The notes beneath the pieces are model-generated. The model was not told the origin of the DNA and ran no database searches. It was given only the letters and a program-made list of their open reading frames with translations. A stretch of DNA of 33,765 bases from an uncultured Pelagibacteraceae bacterium (GTDB lineage Bacteria; Pseudomonadota; Alphaproteobacteria; Pelagibacterales; Pelagibacteraceae): contig CACMJW010000011.1 of the NCBI GenBank assembly GCA_902614125.1, positions 1 to 33,765 on the forward strand, in the 5' to 3' direction. Of this stretch, positions 1 to 9,191 are shown in pieces (position 1 is the first letter of the stretch; every line of letters begins with the position of its first letter). Both the position numbers and the translations under genes were made by a program.

Positions 1-226
1 AGTAAAAGTATTAGTGGGCAAAGATAAAAATAAAGATGGTGAAGTAATGGAAATAGACCGTTCAAATAATCGTGCAAAGGTAAAAGGGATTAATATGGTC
101 AAGAAACATGTAAAAACAACAAAAGAAAAAAAAGGTGGAATTGTTTCAAAGGAAAATTTTATACATCTTTCAAATTTATCCATACTTGATAATAAAAAAT
201 CAAAAAAAGTTGAGGCTAAGAAGTAA
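1..226 (+). CDS. rplX: 50S ribosomal protein L24 (5' end cut by window)
   Basis: L24 binds 23S rRNA and starts large-subunit assembly. The frame is open from base 2, so the gene begins before the window. The visible part has the KOW-type pattern ([13 protein letters not shown]) followed by [12 protein letters not shown], which is characteristic of L24, and a lysine-rich tail ending VEAKK. The stop overlaps the rplE start by one base (TAATG). Order L24-L5-S14-S8 is the standard spc operon order, which supports the call. Confidence 0.93.
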   Translation, partial: VKVLVGKDKNKDGEVMEIDRSNNRAKVKGINMVKKHVKTTKEKKGGIVSKENFIHLSNLSILDNKKSKKVEAKK

Positions 227-780
227 TGCAACCTAGATTAAAAGACTTAGTTGTTAAAGAAATACAACCAAACTTAAAAGAAAAATTTGGTTACAAGAAT
301 TTGTATATGGGACCACAAATTTCAAAAGTAGTTATAAATATGGGTCTAGGTCTAGACGGTAACGATGCCAAAATTTTGAAATCATGTGAAGAGGATTTAG
401 CAAACATAACAGGACAAAAACCAGTCACAACAAAATTTAAAAAATCAATTGCAAATTTTAAAACTAGAAAAAATACAAATGCAGGACTAAAGGTCACTTT
501 AAGAAAAAATAAGATGTACGAGTTTATTGACAGGCTAGTAAATATTGCATTACCTAGAATTAAAGACTTTAGAGGATTAAACCCAAATGGATTTGATAAA
601 TTTGGTAATTATTCTTTTGGAATAAAAGAACATATTGTTTTTCCTGAGGTGAACTTTGATAAAGTTGATAAAATTAGAGGCTTAGATATTACAATAACGA
701 TAAAAAACCAAGATAAGGAACATAGTTTTGAGCTGTTAAAACAGCTAAATTTTCCATTTTTTGAAAAGAGGAGCAATTAA
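226..780 (+). CDS. rplE: 50S ribosomal protein L5
   Basis: L5 binds 5S rRNA and sits in the central protuberance of the large subunit. The 184-residue product has the usual length (about 180). Recognisable blocks are [14 protein letters not shown] near residue 35, the central [19 protein letters not shown] stretch, and [11 protein letters not shown] near the C terminus. The start is fixed by the TAATG overlap with rplX. The gene is within the spc operon and is presumably translated by coupling with rplX. Nothing is odd apart from high lysine content, which is general here. Confidence 0.97.
   Translation: MQPRLKDLVVKEIQPNLKEKFGYKNLYMGPQISKVVINMGLGLDGNDAKILKSCEEDLANITGQKPVTTKFKKSIANFKTRKNTNAGLKVTLRKNKMYEFIDRLVNIALPRIKDFRGLNPNGFDKFGNYSFGIKEHIVFPEVNFDKVDKIRGLDITITIKNQDKEHSFELLKQLNFPFFEKRSN
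767..773 (+). promoter_or_regulatory. Shine-Dalgarno site that sets the rpsN start
   Basis: AGAGGAG lies 8 bases before the ATG at 782, inside the last codons of rplE. It is one of the few strong ribosome binding sites in the window. It argues for the ATG at 782 over an in-frame TTG at 761, which would add seven residues not seen in S14. Confidence 0.75.
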
Positions 781-781
781 T

Positions 782-1087
782 ATGGCTAAAATGAGTGCAG
801 TAAATAAGAATAATAAAAGGATTAAATTATCAGACAAATTATTTAAAAAAAGGCAAATGCTTAAAAAAATAATTATGGATAAAAAATTACCTTTAGAAGA
901 AAGATTTAAAGCACAACAAAAATTATCAAAATTACCACGAAATTCTGCAAAAACGAGAGTAATGAATAGATGTCAAATTACAGGCAGACCGCATGGTGTT
1001 TATAGAAAATTAAAAATATCAAGAATAGCTCTTAGACAATTAGGTTTAGAGGGGAAAATTCCTGGTATGGTAAAGTCAAGTTGGTAG
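782..1087 (+). CDS. rpsN: 30S ribosomal protein S14
   Basis: S14 is a small-subunit head protein that contacts 16S rRNA. The product is 101 residues from the ATG at 782, the standard length of the zinc-independent (long) form. The C-terminal [19 protein letters not shown] block followed by [11 protein letters not shown] is diagnostic; only one cysteine is left, so there is no zinc ribbon. The gene starts 1 base after the rplE stop and ends 10 bases before rpsH. Confidence 0.97.
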   Translation: MAKMSAVNKNNKRIKLSDKLFKKRQMLKKIIMDKKLPLEERFKAQQKLSKLPRNSAKTRVMNRCQITGRPHGVYRKLKISRIALRQLGLEGKIPGMVKSSW

Positions 1088-1097
1088 AAAGGATAAT

Positions 1098-1493
1098 ATG
1101 AGTTTAAGTGATCCAATAGGAGATATGTTGGCGAGAATTAAAAATTCTCAAATGAGAAATCATAAAAAAGTAGAACTCCCATCATCAAAATTTAAAGTGA
1201 AAATAGCAGAAGTTTTAAAATCTGAAGGTTATATAGTTGATTATAAAGTCACTGAGAACGATAAAAAACCTAATTTAGAAATAAACCTAAAATATAATTC
1301 TGGAAACCCAGTTATAAGTACAATTGAAAGAGTATCAAAGCCAGGTAGAAGGATATTTTCAAGTGCTGAAAGTCTTCCAAAAATAAATAATGGTCTTGGT
1401 ATAGCAATAGTCTCGACTCCAAAAGGCGTTATGACTGATATAGATGCAAGAAAGCAAAAAATTGGTGGAGAAATAATCTGTAAGGTATTTTAA
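1098..1493 (+). CDS. rpsH: 30S ribosomal protein S8
   Basis: S8 binds helix 21 of 16S rRNA and in enterobacteria also represses the spc operon. The 131-residue product has the family start MSLSDPIGDMLARIKN and the conserved C-terminal block GLGIAIVSTPKGVMTD followed by GGEIICKVF. A ribosome binding site (AAAGGA, 1088-1093) precedes the ATG. The stop overlaps the rplF start by one base. I did not find a clear mimic of the S8 rRNA target upstream of rplE, so autogenous control is not shown here. Confidence 0.97.
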   Translation: MSLSDPIGDMLARIKNSQMRNHKKVELPSSKFKVKIAEVLKSEGYIVDYKVTENDKKPNLEINLKYNSGNPVISTIERVSKPGRRIFSSAESLPKINNGLGIAIVSTPKGVMTDIDARKQKIGGEIICKVF

Positions 1494-2032
1494 TGTCTAA
1501 AATAGGTAAAATAAATATTCCAATTCCTGATAAAGTTAAGGTTTTACTAAGCGGAAATATTATAAATATTGAAGGTCCATTAGGTAAAAAATCACTTAAT
1601 ATTGATTTAGATGTTTTTGATTTAAAAATAGACGAAGGCAAAGAAGTATCTATTAAACCAAAAAAAATTGATCAAAACTCAAAAAGATTATGGGGAATGA
1701 ATAGGAGTTTATTAAATAATGCTATAATTGGAGCAAGTAAGGGTTATGAAAAAACTCTTGAATTAGTCGGAGTTGGATTTAGGGCTGCATTAAAGGGAAA
1801 ACAATTAAATATGCAATTAGGTTTCAGTCACGACATAAATTTTGATATACCTGAAGGAATAAAAATTGCTGTTGAAAAGCAAACAATATTAAAAATAAGT
1901 GGACCAGATAAACAATTAGTTGGAATGGTTGCTGCTCAAATCAAAAGCATTAGACCACCAGAACCCTACAAAGGCAAAGGTATAAAAGAGCAAGGTCAGT
2001 ATATTTTAAGAAAAGAAGGTAAAAAGAAATAA
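1493..2032 (+). CDS. rplF: 50S ribosomal protein L6
   Basis: L6 lies near the base of the L7/L12 stalk and contacts 23S rRNA. The 179-residue product has the usual two-fold L6 domains: the first begins [17 protein letters not shown], the second carries [16 protein letters not shown] near residue 88, and the C-terminal signature is [12 protein letters not shown] near residue 155. Start and stop both overlap neighbours by one base (TAATG with rpsH and with rplR). Confidence 0.97.
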   Translation: MSKIGKINIPIPDKVKVLLSGNIINIEGPLGKKSLNIDLDVFDLKIDEGKEVSIKPKKIDQNSKRLWGMNRSLLNNAIIGASKGYEKTLELVGVGFRAALKGKQLNMQLGFSHDINFDIPEGIKIAVEKQTILKISGPDKQLVGMVAAQIKSIRPPEPYKGKGIKEQGQYILRKEGKKK

Positions 2033-2385
2033 TGAAAATTAGCACATTAGATAGAAAAAAATTTAGAGTAAGAAATAAATTAAAAAAAGTTTCAAGCAAA
2101 GATAGATTTAGGTTGTGCGTTTCTCGTTCGACTAAAAATATAAGTGCTCAAATTATTGATGATGTTAATAAAATAACTTTAGTTTCCGCTTCATCAGTTG
2201 AAAAAAATATAAGAGAACAAAAAAAATCCAAATCAGAGCTTTCTACTTTAGTTGCTGAAAATCTTGCTAAAAAAGCACAAGATAAAAAAATAACAAAAGT
2301 TTATTTTGACAGAGGTATCTATAAGTATCATGGTAGAGTTAAAATATTTGCAGAAACATTAAGAAAAAACGGGATGCAATTTTAA
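2032..2385 (+). CDS. rplR: 50S ribosomal protein L18
   Basis: L18 binds 5S rRNA with L5 and attaches it to the large subunit. The product is 117 residues, the normal length. The basic N terminus and the C-terminal block [19 protein letters not shown] with the closing NGMQF match L18. It begins in a TAATG overlap with rplF and ends 3 bases before rpsE. Confidence 0.96.
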   Translation: MKISTLDRKKFRVRNKLKKVSSKDRFRLCVSRSTKNISAQIIDDVNKITLVSASSVEKNIREQKKSKSELSTLVAENLAKKAQDKKITKVYFDRGIYKYHGRVKIFAETLRKNGMQF

Positions 2386-2388
2386 AAA

Positions 2389-2889
2389 ATGGAAAAAAAT
2401 ACAGAATTTTTAGAAAAACTTGTACATATTAATAGAATAACAAAAGTTGTTAAAGGTGGAAGAAGATTTGGATTTTCAGCATTAGTTGTCGTTGGAAATC
2501 AAAATGGCAAGATTGGTATTGCACATGCTAAGGCGAAGCAAGTTCCAGATGCTATTAAAAAAGCAAACGAACTTGCAAGAAGAAATTTAGTTCAAGTTCC
2601 ATTAAGAGAAGGAAGAACGATACATCATGATATTTTTGGTAAAGATGGTGCGGGAAAAATAAAACTAAGAGCAGCACCAAAAGGTACAGGTATAATTGCT
2701 GGTGGACCCGTTCGTGCTGTGTGTGAAGTATTGGGTATTAAAGATATAGTAGCAAAATCTCTTGGTACAGCTAACCCACATAACGTTATTAGGGCTTGCA
2801 TGAAAGCATTGTCTAAACAAAATTCACCAAAGAATATTTCAACTTTGCGAAATAAAAAAATATCAGAAATAATTGAAAAAAGAGGATAA
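2389..2889 (+). CDS. rpsE: 30S ribosomal protein S5
   Basis: S5 helps with decoding accuracy and mRNA unwinding at the small-subunit entry channel. The 166-residue product has the S5 N-terminal double-stranded-RNA-binding fold ([19 protein letters not shown], from residue 11) and the C-terminal domain with [19 protein letters not shown] and [14 protein letters not shown]. The next gene is rplO, joined by a TAATG overlap; the rpmD gene that usually sits between them is absent. Confidence 0.97.
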   Translation: MEKNTEFLEKLVHINRITKVVKGGRRFGFSALVVVGNQNGKIGIAHAKAKQVPDAIKKANELARRNLVQVPLREGRTIHHDIFGKDGAGKIKLRAAPKGTGIIAGGPVRAVCEVLGIKDIVAKSLGTANPHNVIRACMKALSKQNSPKNISTLRNKKISEIIEKRG

Positions 2890-3350
2890 TGACTAATTTA
2901 AATACTACAACCTCAGTTAAAATTAAAAAGATAAGAGTAGGTAGAGGAATAGGTTCAGGAAAAGGCAAAACTTCAGGAAGAGGTGTAAAAGGTCAAAAAT
3001 CAAGATCAGGTGTAGCAATTAAAAGTTTTGAAGGAGGTCAAATGCCATTATATAGAAGACTTCCAAAAAGAGGTTTTAACCCAATTAGAAGAGATAAAAT
3101 TGCTAAGATAAATTTAGATTTATTAAGCAAATTGTTAGTTTCTAATAAAATTAGTTCATCTGAGAAAATTAATCTAGAATATTTAAAGAAAAATAAAATT
3201 ATATCTAAATCTGTAACTCAATTTAAAGTTTTAGGAAATGGCGAATTAAATTTAAAGTTAAATATAGAGGCTGATTTTTCCTCTAAATCAGCAATACAAA
3301 AAGTTGAGAAAGCAGGCGGAAGTATTTTAGTAAAATCAAATAAAGATTAA
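2889..3350 (+). CDS. rplO: 50S ribosomal protein L15
   Basis: L15 is a late-assembly large-subunit protein. The 153-residue product has the glycine/arginine-rich N terminus that threads into rRNA (GRGIGSGKGKTSGRGVKGQ), the FEGGQMPLYRRLPKRGF block, and a globular C-terminal half ending with AGGSILVKS. It starts in a TAATG overlap directly with rpsE and ends in another with secY, leaving no room for an L30 gene. Confidence 0.97.
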   Translation: MTNLNTTTSVKIKKIRVGRGIGSGKGKTSGRGVKGQKSRSGVAIKSFEGGQMPLYRRLPKRGFNPIRRDKIAKINLDLLSKLLVSNKISSSEKINLEYLKKNKIISKSVTQFKVLGNGELNLKLNIEADFSSKSAIQKVEKAGGSILVKSNKD

Positions 3351-4630
3351 TGAGCTCTTCAACTCAATCTCACGATTTAAGAAATAGAATATTATTTACA
3401 ATTCTTATACTTGCTATTTATAGACTAGGTACCTTTGTTCCACTTCCTGGAATTGATCCAGAACAGCTTCAAATAATGATGGAAAGCAATCAAAAAGGTT
3501 TATTAGGTATGTTTAATGTTTTTGCTGGTGGAGCTGTAAGCAGAATGGCAATATTCGCACTTGGTATTATGCCTTATATATCATCATCTATCATTGTGCA
3601 GTTACTAACAGGGGTTTCTGATTATTTCAAAAATTTAAAAGCTCAAGGTGAAATAGGTAGACAAAAAATTACACAAATCACAAGATATGGAACAGTTTTA
3701 TTAGCAACTATTCAGGGTTATGGTTTAGCGGTTGGATTGGAGTCTTCTGCAAATCTGGTGATTAATCCTGGCATGTTTTTTAAAATATCTACTGTAACAA
3801 CAATTGTTGCTGGTACAATTTTTTTGATGTGGTTAGGAGAACAAATTACACAAAGAGGTATTGGAAATGGTATTTCTTTAATAATTTTTTCTGGTATCGT
3901 TGCAGAAATACCTAGAGCTTTAGTAACTACGTTTGAACTTGGTCGTACTGGTGCGATTTCTACAATTATGATTATAGGTATTTTTGTTTTATTGGTTTTA
4001 ACCATATTATTTATTGTTTTTATGGAGCGAGCTTTACGTAAAATTTTAATAAATTACCCAAAAAGACAAATGGGTAACAAAATGTATGGTGGAGACTCTT
4101 CGCATTTACCACTTAAAATAAATTCAGCTGGAGTAATACCAGCAATTTTTGCATCAGCTTTATTACTTTTGCCTGTAACATTTTCAAATTTTAATATTTC
4201 ACAGAACGAAACTTTTTTAAACATATCATCATATTTTTCACAAGGTCAACCGCTCTATATGATCTTATATGCTAGTGGAATAATATTTTTTACTTTTTTT
4301 TATACGTCGATTACTTTTAATCCTAATGAAACAGCTGAAAATTTAAGAAAATATGGTGGATTTATTCCTGGCATTCGTCCAGGTGAAAGTACAGCAATCT
4401 ACATAGATACCATACTTACAAGATTGACGACCATAGGCGCTTTATATCTTACCTTAGTTTGTTTAATGCCTGAATTTTTAATAGCAAATTATCCAATACC
4501 TTTTTATTTAGGTGGAGCATCTGTATTAATTGTTGTTGTTGTAGCTATAGATACAGTTACTCAGATACAGACACGTTTAATGAGCTCTCAATATGAGCAG
4601 CTAATTAAAAAAACAAAATTTGGTAGATAA
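3350..4630 (+). CDS. secY: Protein translocase channel subunit SecY
   Basis: SecY is the ten-helix inner-membrane pore for protein export and membrane insertion. The 426-residue product shows ten strongly hydrophobic segments, the first with the family motif YRLGTFVPLPGID, then FNVFAGGAVSRMAIFALGIMPYI, the loop GEQITQRGIGNGISLIIF, and NPNETAENLRKYGGFIPGIR in the cytosolic loop before helix 9. The N-terminal cytosolic tail is short compared with many SecY proteins (about 10 residues before the LRNRILFT block). The start is the ATG in the TAATG overlap with rplO. The stop abuts the adk start without a gap. Confidence 0.97.
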   Translation: MSSSTQSHDLRNRILFTILILAIYRLGTFVPLPGIDPEQLQIMMESNQKGLLGMFNVFAGGAVSRMAIFALGIMPYISSSIIVQLLTGVSDYFKNLKAQGEIGRQKITQITRYGTVLLATIQGYGLAVGLESSANLVINPGMFFKISTVTTIVAGTIFLMWLGEQITQRGIGNGISLIIFSGIVAEIPRALVTTFELGRTGAISTIMIIGIFVLLVLTILFIVFMERALRKILINYPKRQMGNKMYGGDSSHLPLKINSAGVIPAIFASALLLLPVTFSNFNISQNETFLNISSYFSQGQPLYMILYASGIIFFTFFYTSITFNPNETAENLRKYGGFIPGIRPGESTAIYIDTILTRLTTIGALYLTLVCLMPEFLIANYPIPFYLGGASVLIVVVVAIDTVTQIQTRLMSSQYEQLIKKTKFGR

Positions 4631-5194
4631 GTGAACATCATATTATTTGGCCCTCCTGGAGCTGGAAAAGGTACTCAGGCCAAATATTTAGTTGAGAAAT
4701 TGAAAGGTTTTCAAATTTCCACAGGTGATATCCTTAGAGATGAAATCAAAAAAGATACAGATATAGGTAAGAAAATAATAAATGATATGAATGATGGAAA
4801 ATTTGTGAGTGATGAAATTGTAAATACAATAATCAAAAAATTTATCTTTGATCCTCAAAAGAAAAATAAATTGATATTTGATGGATATCCTAGATCTCTA
4901 GATCAAGCAAAAAATTTAGATAGTTTATTAAATGATTCTGAACAAAAAATTAGTTTTGTGTTTTATTTAAACGTTAATAAAGAGACCATTGTTAAAAGAC
5001 TTGAAAAAAGAAAGTTTATAGAAAAAAGAACTGATGATGACTTAGATACCATCCTTAAAAGATACGACACATACATGGAGACCACAAAACCAGTTTTAGA
5101 TTTTTACTCAAAAAAAAATAATTTTCATGAGATTGATGGATCTGAAAATATTACTGAAATAACAAGGAAAATAGAGGCTTTTGTCAATGTTTAA
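4631..5194 (+). CDS. adk: Adenylate kinase (short-lid form)
   Basis: Converts ATP + AMP to two ADP in the cytosol. Visible: P-loop GPPGAGKGTQ (residues 7-16), AMP-binding STGDILRDEI (30-39), FDGYPRS (83-89), and the arginine-rich lid region around 119-144 (RLEKR...EKRTDDD). At 187 residues with a short lid and no zinc cysteines, it belongs to the short form of the family, unlike the about 214-residue E. coli enzyme. The start is GTG, directly after the secY stop (TAA-GTG); an ATG alternative is not available near the P-loop. secY-adk linkage is common across bacteria, and co-transcription is likely. Confidence 0.96.
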   Translation: MNIILFGPPGAGKGTQAKYLVEKLKGFQISTGDILRDEIKKDTDIGKKIINDMNDGKFVSDEIVNTIIKKFIFDPQKKNKLIFDGYPRSLDQAKNLDSLLNDSEQKISFVFYLNVNKETIVKRLEKRKFIEKRTDDDLDTILKRYDTYMETTKPVLDFYSKKNNFHEIDGSENITEITRKIEAFVNV

Positions 5195-5198
5195 TGCG

Positions 5199-5226
5199 TT
5201 GACTTTGACTAATTCTCTTATATAAA
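5199..5226 (+). promoter_or_regulatory. Candidate sigma70-type promoter for rpsM-rpsK-rpoA-rplQ
   Basis: In the 56-base gap between adk and rpsM, TTGACT (5199-5204) is followed after 16 bases by TATAAA (5221-5226). TTGACT occurs twice in tandem (also 5205-5210), but only the first has good spacing. A start near 5233 would give a leader of about 18 bases. This is the only sizeable gap in the ribosomal block, which fits a separate alpha-operon promoter. Judged by eye from consensus matches only. Confidence 0.45.
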
Positions 5227-5250
5227 AGGCACAATTTTATCACAAAAACT

Positions 5251-5634
5251 ATGGCTCGTATTGCAGGTGTAAATATACCACAAAATAAATTAGTTCATAT
5301 TGGATTAACTTATATTTATGGGATAGGTAACAAATTTTCTAACGAAATATGCAAATCTTTAGAAATTCCTAAATCAAAAAGAGTAAATGAGTTAACAGAT
5401 GATCAAATTTTGAAGATAAGGGAATACATTGATCAGAAATTTACTGTTGAAGGTGACTTAAGAAGAGAAAATTCACTCAGCATAAAAAGACTTATAGATT
5501 TAGCTACTTACAGGGGATCAAGACATAGAAAGAAATTACCTGTAAGAGGACAAAGAACAAGATGTAATGCTAGAACTAGAAAAGGTAAAGCTATTGCTAT
5601 TGCAGGTAAAAAATTAACACCACTTAAAAAGTAA
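5251..5634 (+). CDS. rpsM: 30S ribosomal protein S13
   Basis: S13 is in the small-subunit head and contacts P-site tRNA and the L5 bridge. The 127-residue product begins [13 protein letters not shown], has the helix-two-turn-helix region around [12 protein letters not shown], the VEGDLRREN block, and the signature [18 protein letters not shown]. It is first in the alpha block, 56 bases after adk, with no clear Shine-Dalgarno before its ATG, and is followed 3 bases later by rpsK. Confidence 0.97.
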   Translation: MARIAGVNIPQNKLVHIGLTYIYGIGNKFSNEICKSLEIPKSKRVNELTDDQILKIREYIDQKFTVEGDLRRENSLSIKRLIDLATYRGSRHRKKLPVRGQRTRCNARTRKGKAIAIAGKKLTPLKK

Positions 5635-5637
5635 TAA

Positions 5638-6081
5638 ATGACTAAAGATACAACAGAAAATAAATCTGTAACAAAAGAGTCCTCTTCAAAAGGAAAGAAA
5701 AGCTCATATTCAAAAAAGAAAAAAGGAAAAAAGAATATTTTAAACGGAATTGCTTATGTTCAATCTACATTTAACAATACTATTGTATCTATTGCAGATA
5801 CAAATGGGAATGTAATTTCTTGGGCATCTGCAGGCCAAAAAGGTTTTAAAGGATCAAGAAAATCTACACCTTATGCTGCGCAAGTTGCTGCTGATGCAGC
5901 TGCAGCAAAAGCGCTAGAAGTAGGTATGAAAGTTTTGTCTGTAGAGGTAAAAGGACCTGGATCTGGAAGAGAAACTGCTCTTAGAGCATTACAAGCTAGA
6001 GGATTTAAAATTATTTCAATCAAAGATACAACACCAATGCCTCATAATGGTACGCGTCCACCAAAGAAAAGGAGAGTATAA
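5638..6081 (+). CDS. rpsK: 30S ribosomal protein S11 with a basic N-terminal extension
   Basis: S11 forms the platform of the small subunit near the mRNA exit. The core from about residue 33 ([19 protein letters not shown]) to [18 protein letters not shown] and the end [14 protein letters not shown] is typical. At 147 residues it is longer than the usual about 129: the first 30 residues are a serine/lysine-rich tail, probably disordered. The ATG follows the rpsM stop by 3 bases. The stop abuts rpoA (TAA-ATG). Confidence 0.96.
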   Translation: MTKDTTENKSVTKESSSKGKKSSYSKKKKGKKNILNGIAYVQSTFNNTIVSIADTNGNVISWASAGQKGFKGSRKSTPYAAQVAADAAAAKALEVGMKVLSVEVKGPGSGRETALRALQARGFKIISIKDTTPMPHNGTRPPKKRRV

Positions 6082-7110
6082 ATGGAACAAACTGAAGTAA
6101 ATTCAAAAAATTGGAAATCTTTAATAAAACCTGCGAAATTAGATGTTCAGCTTAGTGATGATAAATCACATGCAAAAATTATCGCTGAACCTTTAGAGAA
6201 AGGTTATGGCCTAACTTTGGGTAATTCACTTAGAAGAATTTTACTATCATCTATAAGAGGAACTGCAGTTACAGCAATACAAATTGACGGTGTTCTTCAT
6301 GAGTTTACATCTATAAAAGGCGTGAGAGAAGACGTAACAGATATAGTATTAAATATAAAATCTTTAGCGCTTAAAAGTAATTCTGAAACATCAAAAAAAC
6401 TTATATTAGATGTCAAAGGGCCAGGTGAAATTAAAGCTTCAGATATAACACCTGTGACTGACATTGAAATTTTAAACCCAGATCTAGTTATTTGTAATTT
6501 AGACGAAAACACTAATTTTCACATGGAAATGACCGTAGGTACTGGAAAAGGATACATATCAGCAGAAATGAACAAACCTGAGGAGCCACCTTTGGGTTTA
6601 ATACCTATAGACTCATTATTTAGTCCTGTTAAAAAAGTATCATACTCCGTAAGTACTGCTAGAGAAGGCAAAGCTTTAGATTATGATAAATTAACAATGG
6701 AAGTTGAAACGAATGGTTCTATATCTGCTGAAGATGCAGTTGCTTACTCAGCTAGAATTTTCCAAGATCAACTTGGAATGTTTGTTAATTTTGATGAACC
6801 ACAAGAAGTAATAGTAAGAGAACAACCATCCGAACCAGAATTCAACAAAAACTTATTAAGAAAAGTAGATGAATTAGAATTGTCCGTAAGGTCAATGAAC
6901 TGTCTTAAAAATGATAATATAATTTATATTGGTGATTTAGTTCAAAAATCTGAGGGTGAAATGTTGAGAACACCTAATTTTGGAAGAAAATCACTAAATG
7001 AGATTAAAGAGGTTTTGACTGGAATGTCACTTTATTTAGGTATGGAAATACCTAATTGGCCTCCAGATAACATTGCTGAATTATCTAAAAAACTTGAGGA
7101 AGCTATTTAA
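6082..7110 (+). CDS. rpoA: DNA-directed RNA polymerase subunit alpha
   Basis: The alpha subunit dimerises to start RNA polymerase assembly and contacts promoter UP elements and regulators. The 342-residue product shows the N-terminal domain ([22 protein letters not shown], residues 38-58, the dimer interface, and [14 protein letters not shown]) and a C-terminal domain from about 260 ([16 protein letters not shown], then [13 protein letters not shown]). It abuts rpsK and overlaps rplQ by one base. Unlike in enterobacteria, rpsD is not part of this block. Confidence 0.97.
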   Translation: MEQTEVNSKNWKSLIKPAKLDVQLSDDKSHAKIIAEPLEKGYGLTLGNSLRRILLSSIRGTAVTAIQIDGVLHEFTSIKGVREDVTDIVLNIKSLALKSNSETSKKLILDVKGPGEIKASDITPVTDIEILNPDLVICNLDENTNFHMEMTVGTGKGYISAEMNKPEEPPLGLIPIDSLFSPVKKVSYSVSTAREGKALDYDKLTMEVETNGSISAEDAVAYSARIFQDQLGMFVNFDEPQEVIVREQPSEPEFNKNLLRKVDELELSVRSMNCLKNDNIIYIGDLVQKSEGEMLRTPNFGRKSLNEIKEVLTGMSLYLGMEIPNWPPDNIAELSKKLEEAI

Positions 7111-7553
7111 TGAGACATAAGTTTGGTTATAAGAAATTAAACAGAACTTCAGAACATAGAAAAGCATTGATTAAAAATATGTTGAATTCGTTAATTAAAT
7201 ATGAACAAATTACTACAACATTACCAAAAGCCAAAGTACTGAAACCTCAAGTTGATAAAATAATTACGCTAGGAAAAAAAGATAACCTACAAAATACGAA
7301 AACTTTAATTTCAAAACTTCAAGATACAAAATCTGCAAATAAAGTAAAAAAAACACTTTCAAAACGATATGAAAGTAGAAAAGGTGGCTATACTAGAATA
7401 ATTAAAGCTGGATTTAGATATGGTGATAATGCACCAATGGCTGTTATTGAGTTTGTAGACAGAGATGTTGAGGCTAAAAGAGTGGACAAAAAGAAAAAAG
7501 ATGCGGTAACAGCATCAACTAAATCAGAAGATAAAAATCAAGCTACTACTTAA
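7110..7553 (+). CDS. rplQ: 50S ribosomal protein L17
   Basis: L17 is at the polypeptide exit side of the large subunit. The 147-residue product begins [20 protein letters not shown] and carries the conserved [13 protein letters not shown] and [14 protein letters not shown] blocks. The last 25 residues form a lysine-rich, low-complexity tail. It closes the ribosomal block, joined to rpoA by a TAATG overlap. Confidence 0.97.
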   Translation: MRHKFGYKKLNRTSEHRKALIKNMLNSLIKYEQITTTLPKAKVLKPQVDKIITLGKKDNLQNTKTLISKLQDTKSANKVKKTLSKRYESRKGGYTRIIKAGFRYGDNAPMAVIEFVDRDVEAKRVDKKKKDAVTASTKSEDKNQATT

Positions 7554-7564
7554 TAAAAATATAC

Positions 7565-7607
7565 AAAAGTATTTATTTGGTTTTTAAAATCAAAAATTGA
7601 TACTTTT
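7565..7607 (+). terminator. Weak candidate hairpin after rplQ
   Basis: AAAAGTAT (7565-7572) can pair with ATACTTTT (7600-7607), and inside it TTTTT (7581-7585) can pair with AAAAA (7592-7596). The stem is AT-only apart from one pair and has large internal loops, so it is a poor intrinsic terminator. It is listed because it lies exactly between the ribosomal block and an unrelated gene. Confidence 0.2.
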
Positions 7608-7617
7608 CTTATCCTGT

Positions 7618-8529
7618 ATGAAAAAAATAATATTCGTTAATTCATCTTGTAATAATATGCGTATAGATAGATTTTTGAGAAATTATTTGGGAAAAATACC
7701 ACAAGGGTTAATCGAAAAAAATTTAAGAAATGGAAAAATCAAGTTGAATCAAAAAAAAGTTAGAAGTTCTCAAAAAGTTAAAACAGATGATAAAATAAGT
7801 TTTTTTAATTTTAATTTTAAGGAAAATATTGAACAATCAAAAAAAAAATTTAATCCTAATAAAGAAATTATTAAACAGAATGAAGATTTGATTATTGAAA
7901 ACAATAACAATTTTATAGTATTAAATAAAGCTTCAGGGATTTCTGTTCAAGGTGGAACAAAATCAAAAAAAAATTTAGTCGACATTTTTACTAAAAGTGA
8001 AATTTTTGAGGGGTCTAAACCGTACTCTGTTCATAGACTGGACAAAGACACCTCTGGTGTATTTATAATGGCAAAGAATAGAGAAAGTGCACAATTATTG
8101 ACTTCTTTATTTAGGTTACGAAAAGTTCACAAAACTTATTTGGCTATCTGTCAAGGCGAAATAACTAAAAATTCAGGTACATGGGAAGACGATTTAATTA
8201 GATATGATGGAGATAAAAAACTTATCGAAAATGCAAAAACAATTTTTAAAGTATTAGATAAAAATTCTGAAGCTAGTTTATTAGAATTAAAACCAATTAC
8301 TGGAAGAAAGCATCAATTACGTAAACAATTGTATGCAATAGGTAATCCTATATTTGGAGACACAAAATATAAATTATCTAACTCTAACAAGGGAATTAAT
8401 AAAAATTTAATGTTACATTCATATCAAATAAAATTTAAGATTAATGATATTAAGCATACGTATTCAGCATTATTACCAGATTATTTTAAAAGATTATTGA
8501 AATCAAAACGTCTTAGATTTTCAAATTAG
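7618..8529 (+). CDS. 23S rRNA pseudouridine synthase, RluC/RluD type
   Basis: Isomerises uridine to pseudouridine in 23S rRNA. From the ATG at 7618 the product is 303 residues: an S4 RNA-binding domain (about 14-62, [11 protein letters not shown] and [13 protein letters not shown]) and a RluA-family catalytic domain (about 95-300) with HRLDKDTSG at 139-147; Asp142 should be the catalytic aspartate. An in-frame TTG at 7597 would add seven hydrophobic residues with no family support. RluC (positions 955/2504/2580) is likelier than RluD, but the exact target cannot be read from sequence. The 3' end overlaps convergent lipB by 17 bases. Confidence 0.88.
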   Translation: MKKIIFVNSSCNNMRIDRFLRNYLGKIPQGLIEKNLRNGKIKLNQKKVRSSQKVKTDDKISFFNFNFKENIEQSKKKFNPNKEIIKQNEDLIIENNNNFIVLNKASGISVQGGTKSKKNLVDIFTKSEIFEGSKPYSVHRLDKDTSGVFIMAKNRESAQLLTSLFRLRKVHKTYLAICQGEITKNSGTWEDDLIRYDGDKKLIENAKTIFKVLDKNSEASLLELKPITGRKHQLRKQLYAIGNPIFGDTKYKLSNSNKGINKNLMLHSYQIKFKINDIKHTYSALLPDYFKRLLKSKRLRFSN

Positions 8530-9130
8530 AAATAAAATTTTCTATTAATTTATCACTGAGTTTTGAGTAATCCTGATTTATAATTTTTTTTAAATTCGTA
8601 ATTCCTTTATCTGAAATACCACATGGTATAATTTTTTTATAACTTTCTAAATCATTATTTATATTTATTGAAAAGCCATGATATGCAATCCATTTTCTTA
8701 CTCTAATTCCTATAGCTGCAACTTTATTTACTTCATTATTTGCTTTATACCAGACTCCGATGTTTTTTTTATCTGGAAAAGTTTCAATATTGTATAACTT
8801 TAAAGTTTGAACAATAGTTTTTTCAATCACATTAATAAATTTTCTAATATCTTTCTTTTTTCTTAAATCTAAAACGAAATAACAAATTAATTGTCCTGGA
8901 CCATGATAGGTTATTTTACCACCTCTATTTGTCTGTAATATTTCTATTGATTTATCAATTATTTCATTTTCACTATAAGACGTTCCTGCTGTGAAGATTT
9001 CATTGTGCTCTAAAGTCCAAATCAATTCTTTACCATTATTGTCATATAAATCTTTTAGCCTGCTTTCTAATAGATTAATGGCCTCAGTATATTTTACTGG
9101 TTTTGCTGACTTTTTGATCTCTAAGTTCAT
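8513..9130 (-). CDS. lipB: Octanoyl-[acyl carrier protein]:protein octanoyltransferase LipB
   Basis: Moves octanoate from acyl carrier protein to lipoyl domains of 2-oxoacid dehydrogenases and GcvH, the first step of de novo lipoate attachment. The 205-residue product has the signature [13 protein letters not shown] (69-81), the catalytic lysine in [10 protein letters not shown] (Lys136) and the catalytic cysteine in IPCGISDKG (Cys170). Length is typical. It is divergent from mgtE across 61 bases and its last 17 bases overlap the end of the convergent pseudouridine synthase gene. Confidence 0.95.
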   Translation of the reverse strand: MNLEIKKSAKPVKYTEAINLLESRLKDLYDNNGKELIWTLEHNEIFTAGTSYSENEIIDKSIEILQTNRGGKITYHGPGQLICYFVLDLRKKKDIRKFINVIEKTIVQTLKLYNIETFPDKKNIGVWYKANNEVNKVAAIGIRVRKWIAYHGFSININNDLESYKKIIPCGISDKGITNLKKIINQDYSKLSDKLIENFISNLKI

Positions 9131-9141
9131 TTATAATTTGT

Positions 9142-9170
9142 ATTATCTTTATTATGTATTAATAGTGCAA
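9142..9170 (-). promoter_or_regulatory. Candidate lipB promoter
   Basis: Read on the minus strand, TTGCAC (9170-9165) is followed after 17 bases by GATAAT (9147-9142). The -10 matches consensus in 5 of 6 positions, the -35 only in the TTG. Transcription would start near 9135, only a few bases before the lipB ATG, so the mRNA would be nearly leaderless. By-eye call. Confidence 0.3.
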
Positions 9171-9191
9171 ATCATAATTAAAGGTAGGTTT

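Noticed and set aside
7597..7617. TTG start seven codons before the pseudouridine synthase ATG
   Set aside because: The extra residues are hydrophobic and unsupported by the family; the ATG at 7618 is the simpler start.
8991..9191. Upstream extension of the mgtE frame by 67 codons
   Set aside because: It overlaps lipB and the promoter gap, has no MgtE similarity, and the ATG at 9192 has a ribosome binding site and fits the family start.
9131..9191. Possible magnesium riboswitch before mgtE
   Set aside because: The gap is only 61 bases and shows no stem-rich leader; an M-box needs much more.
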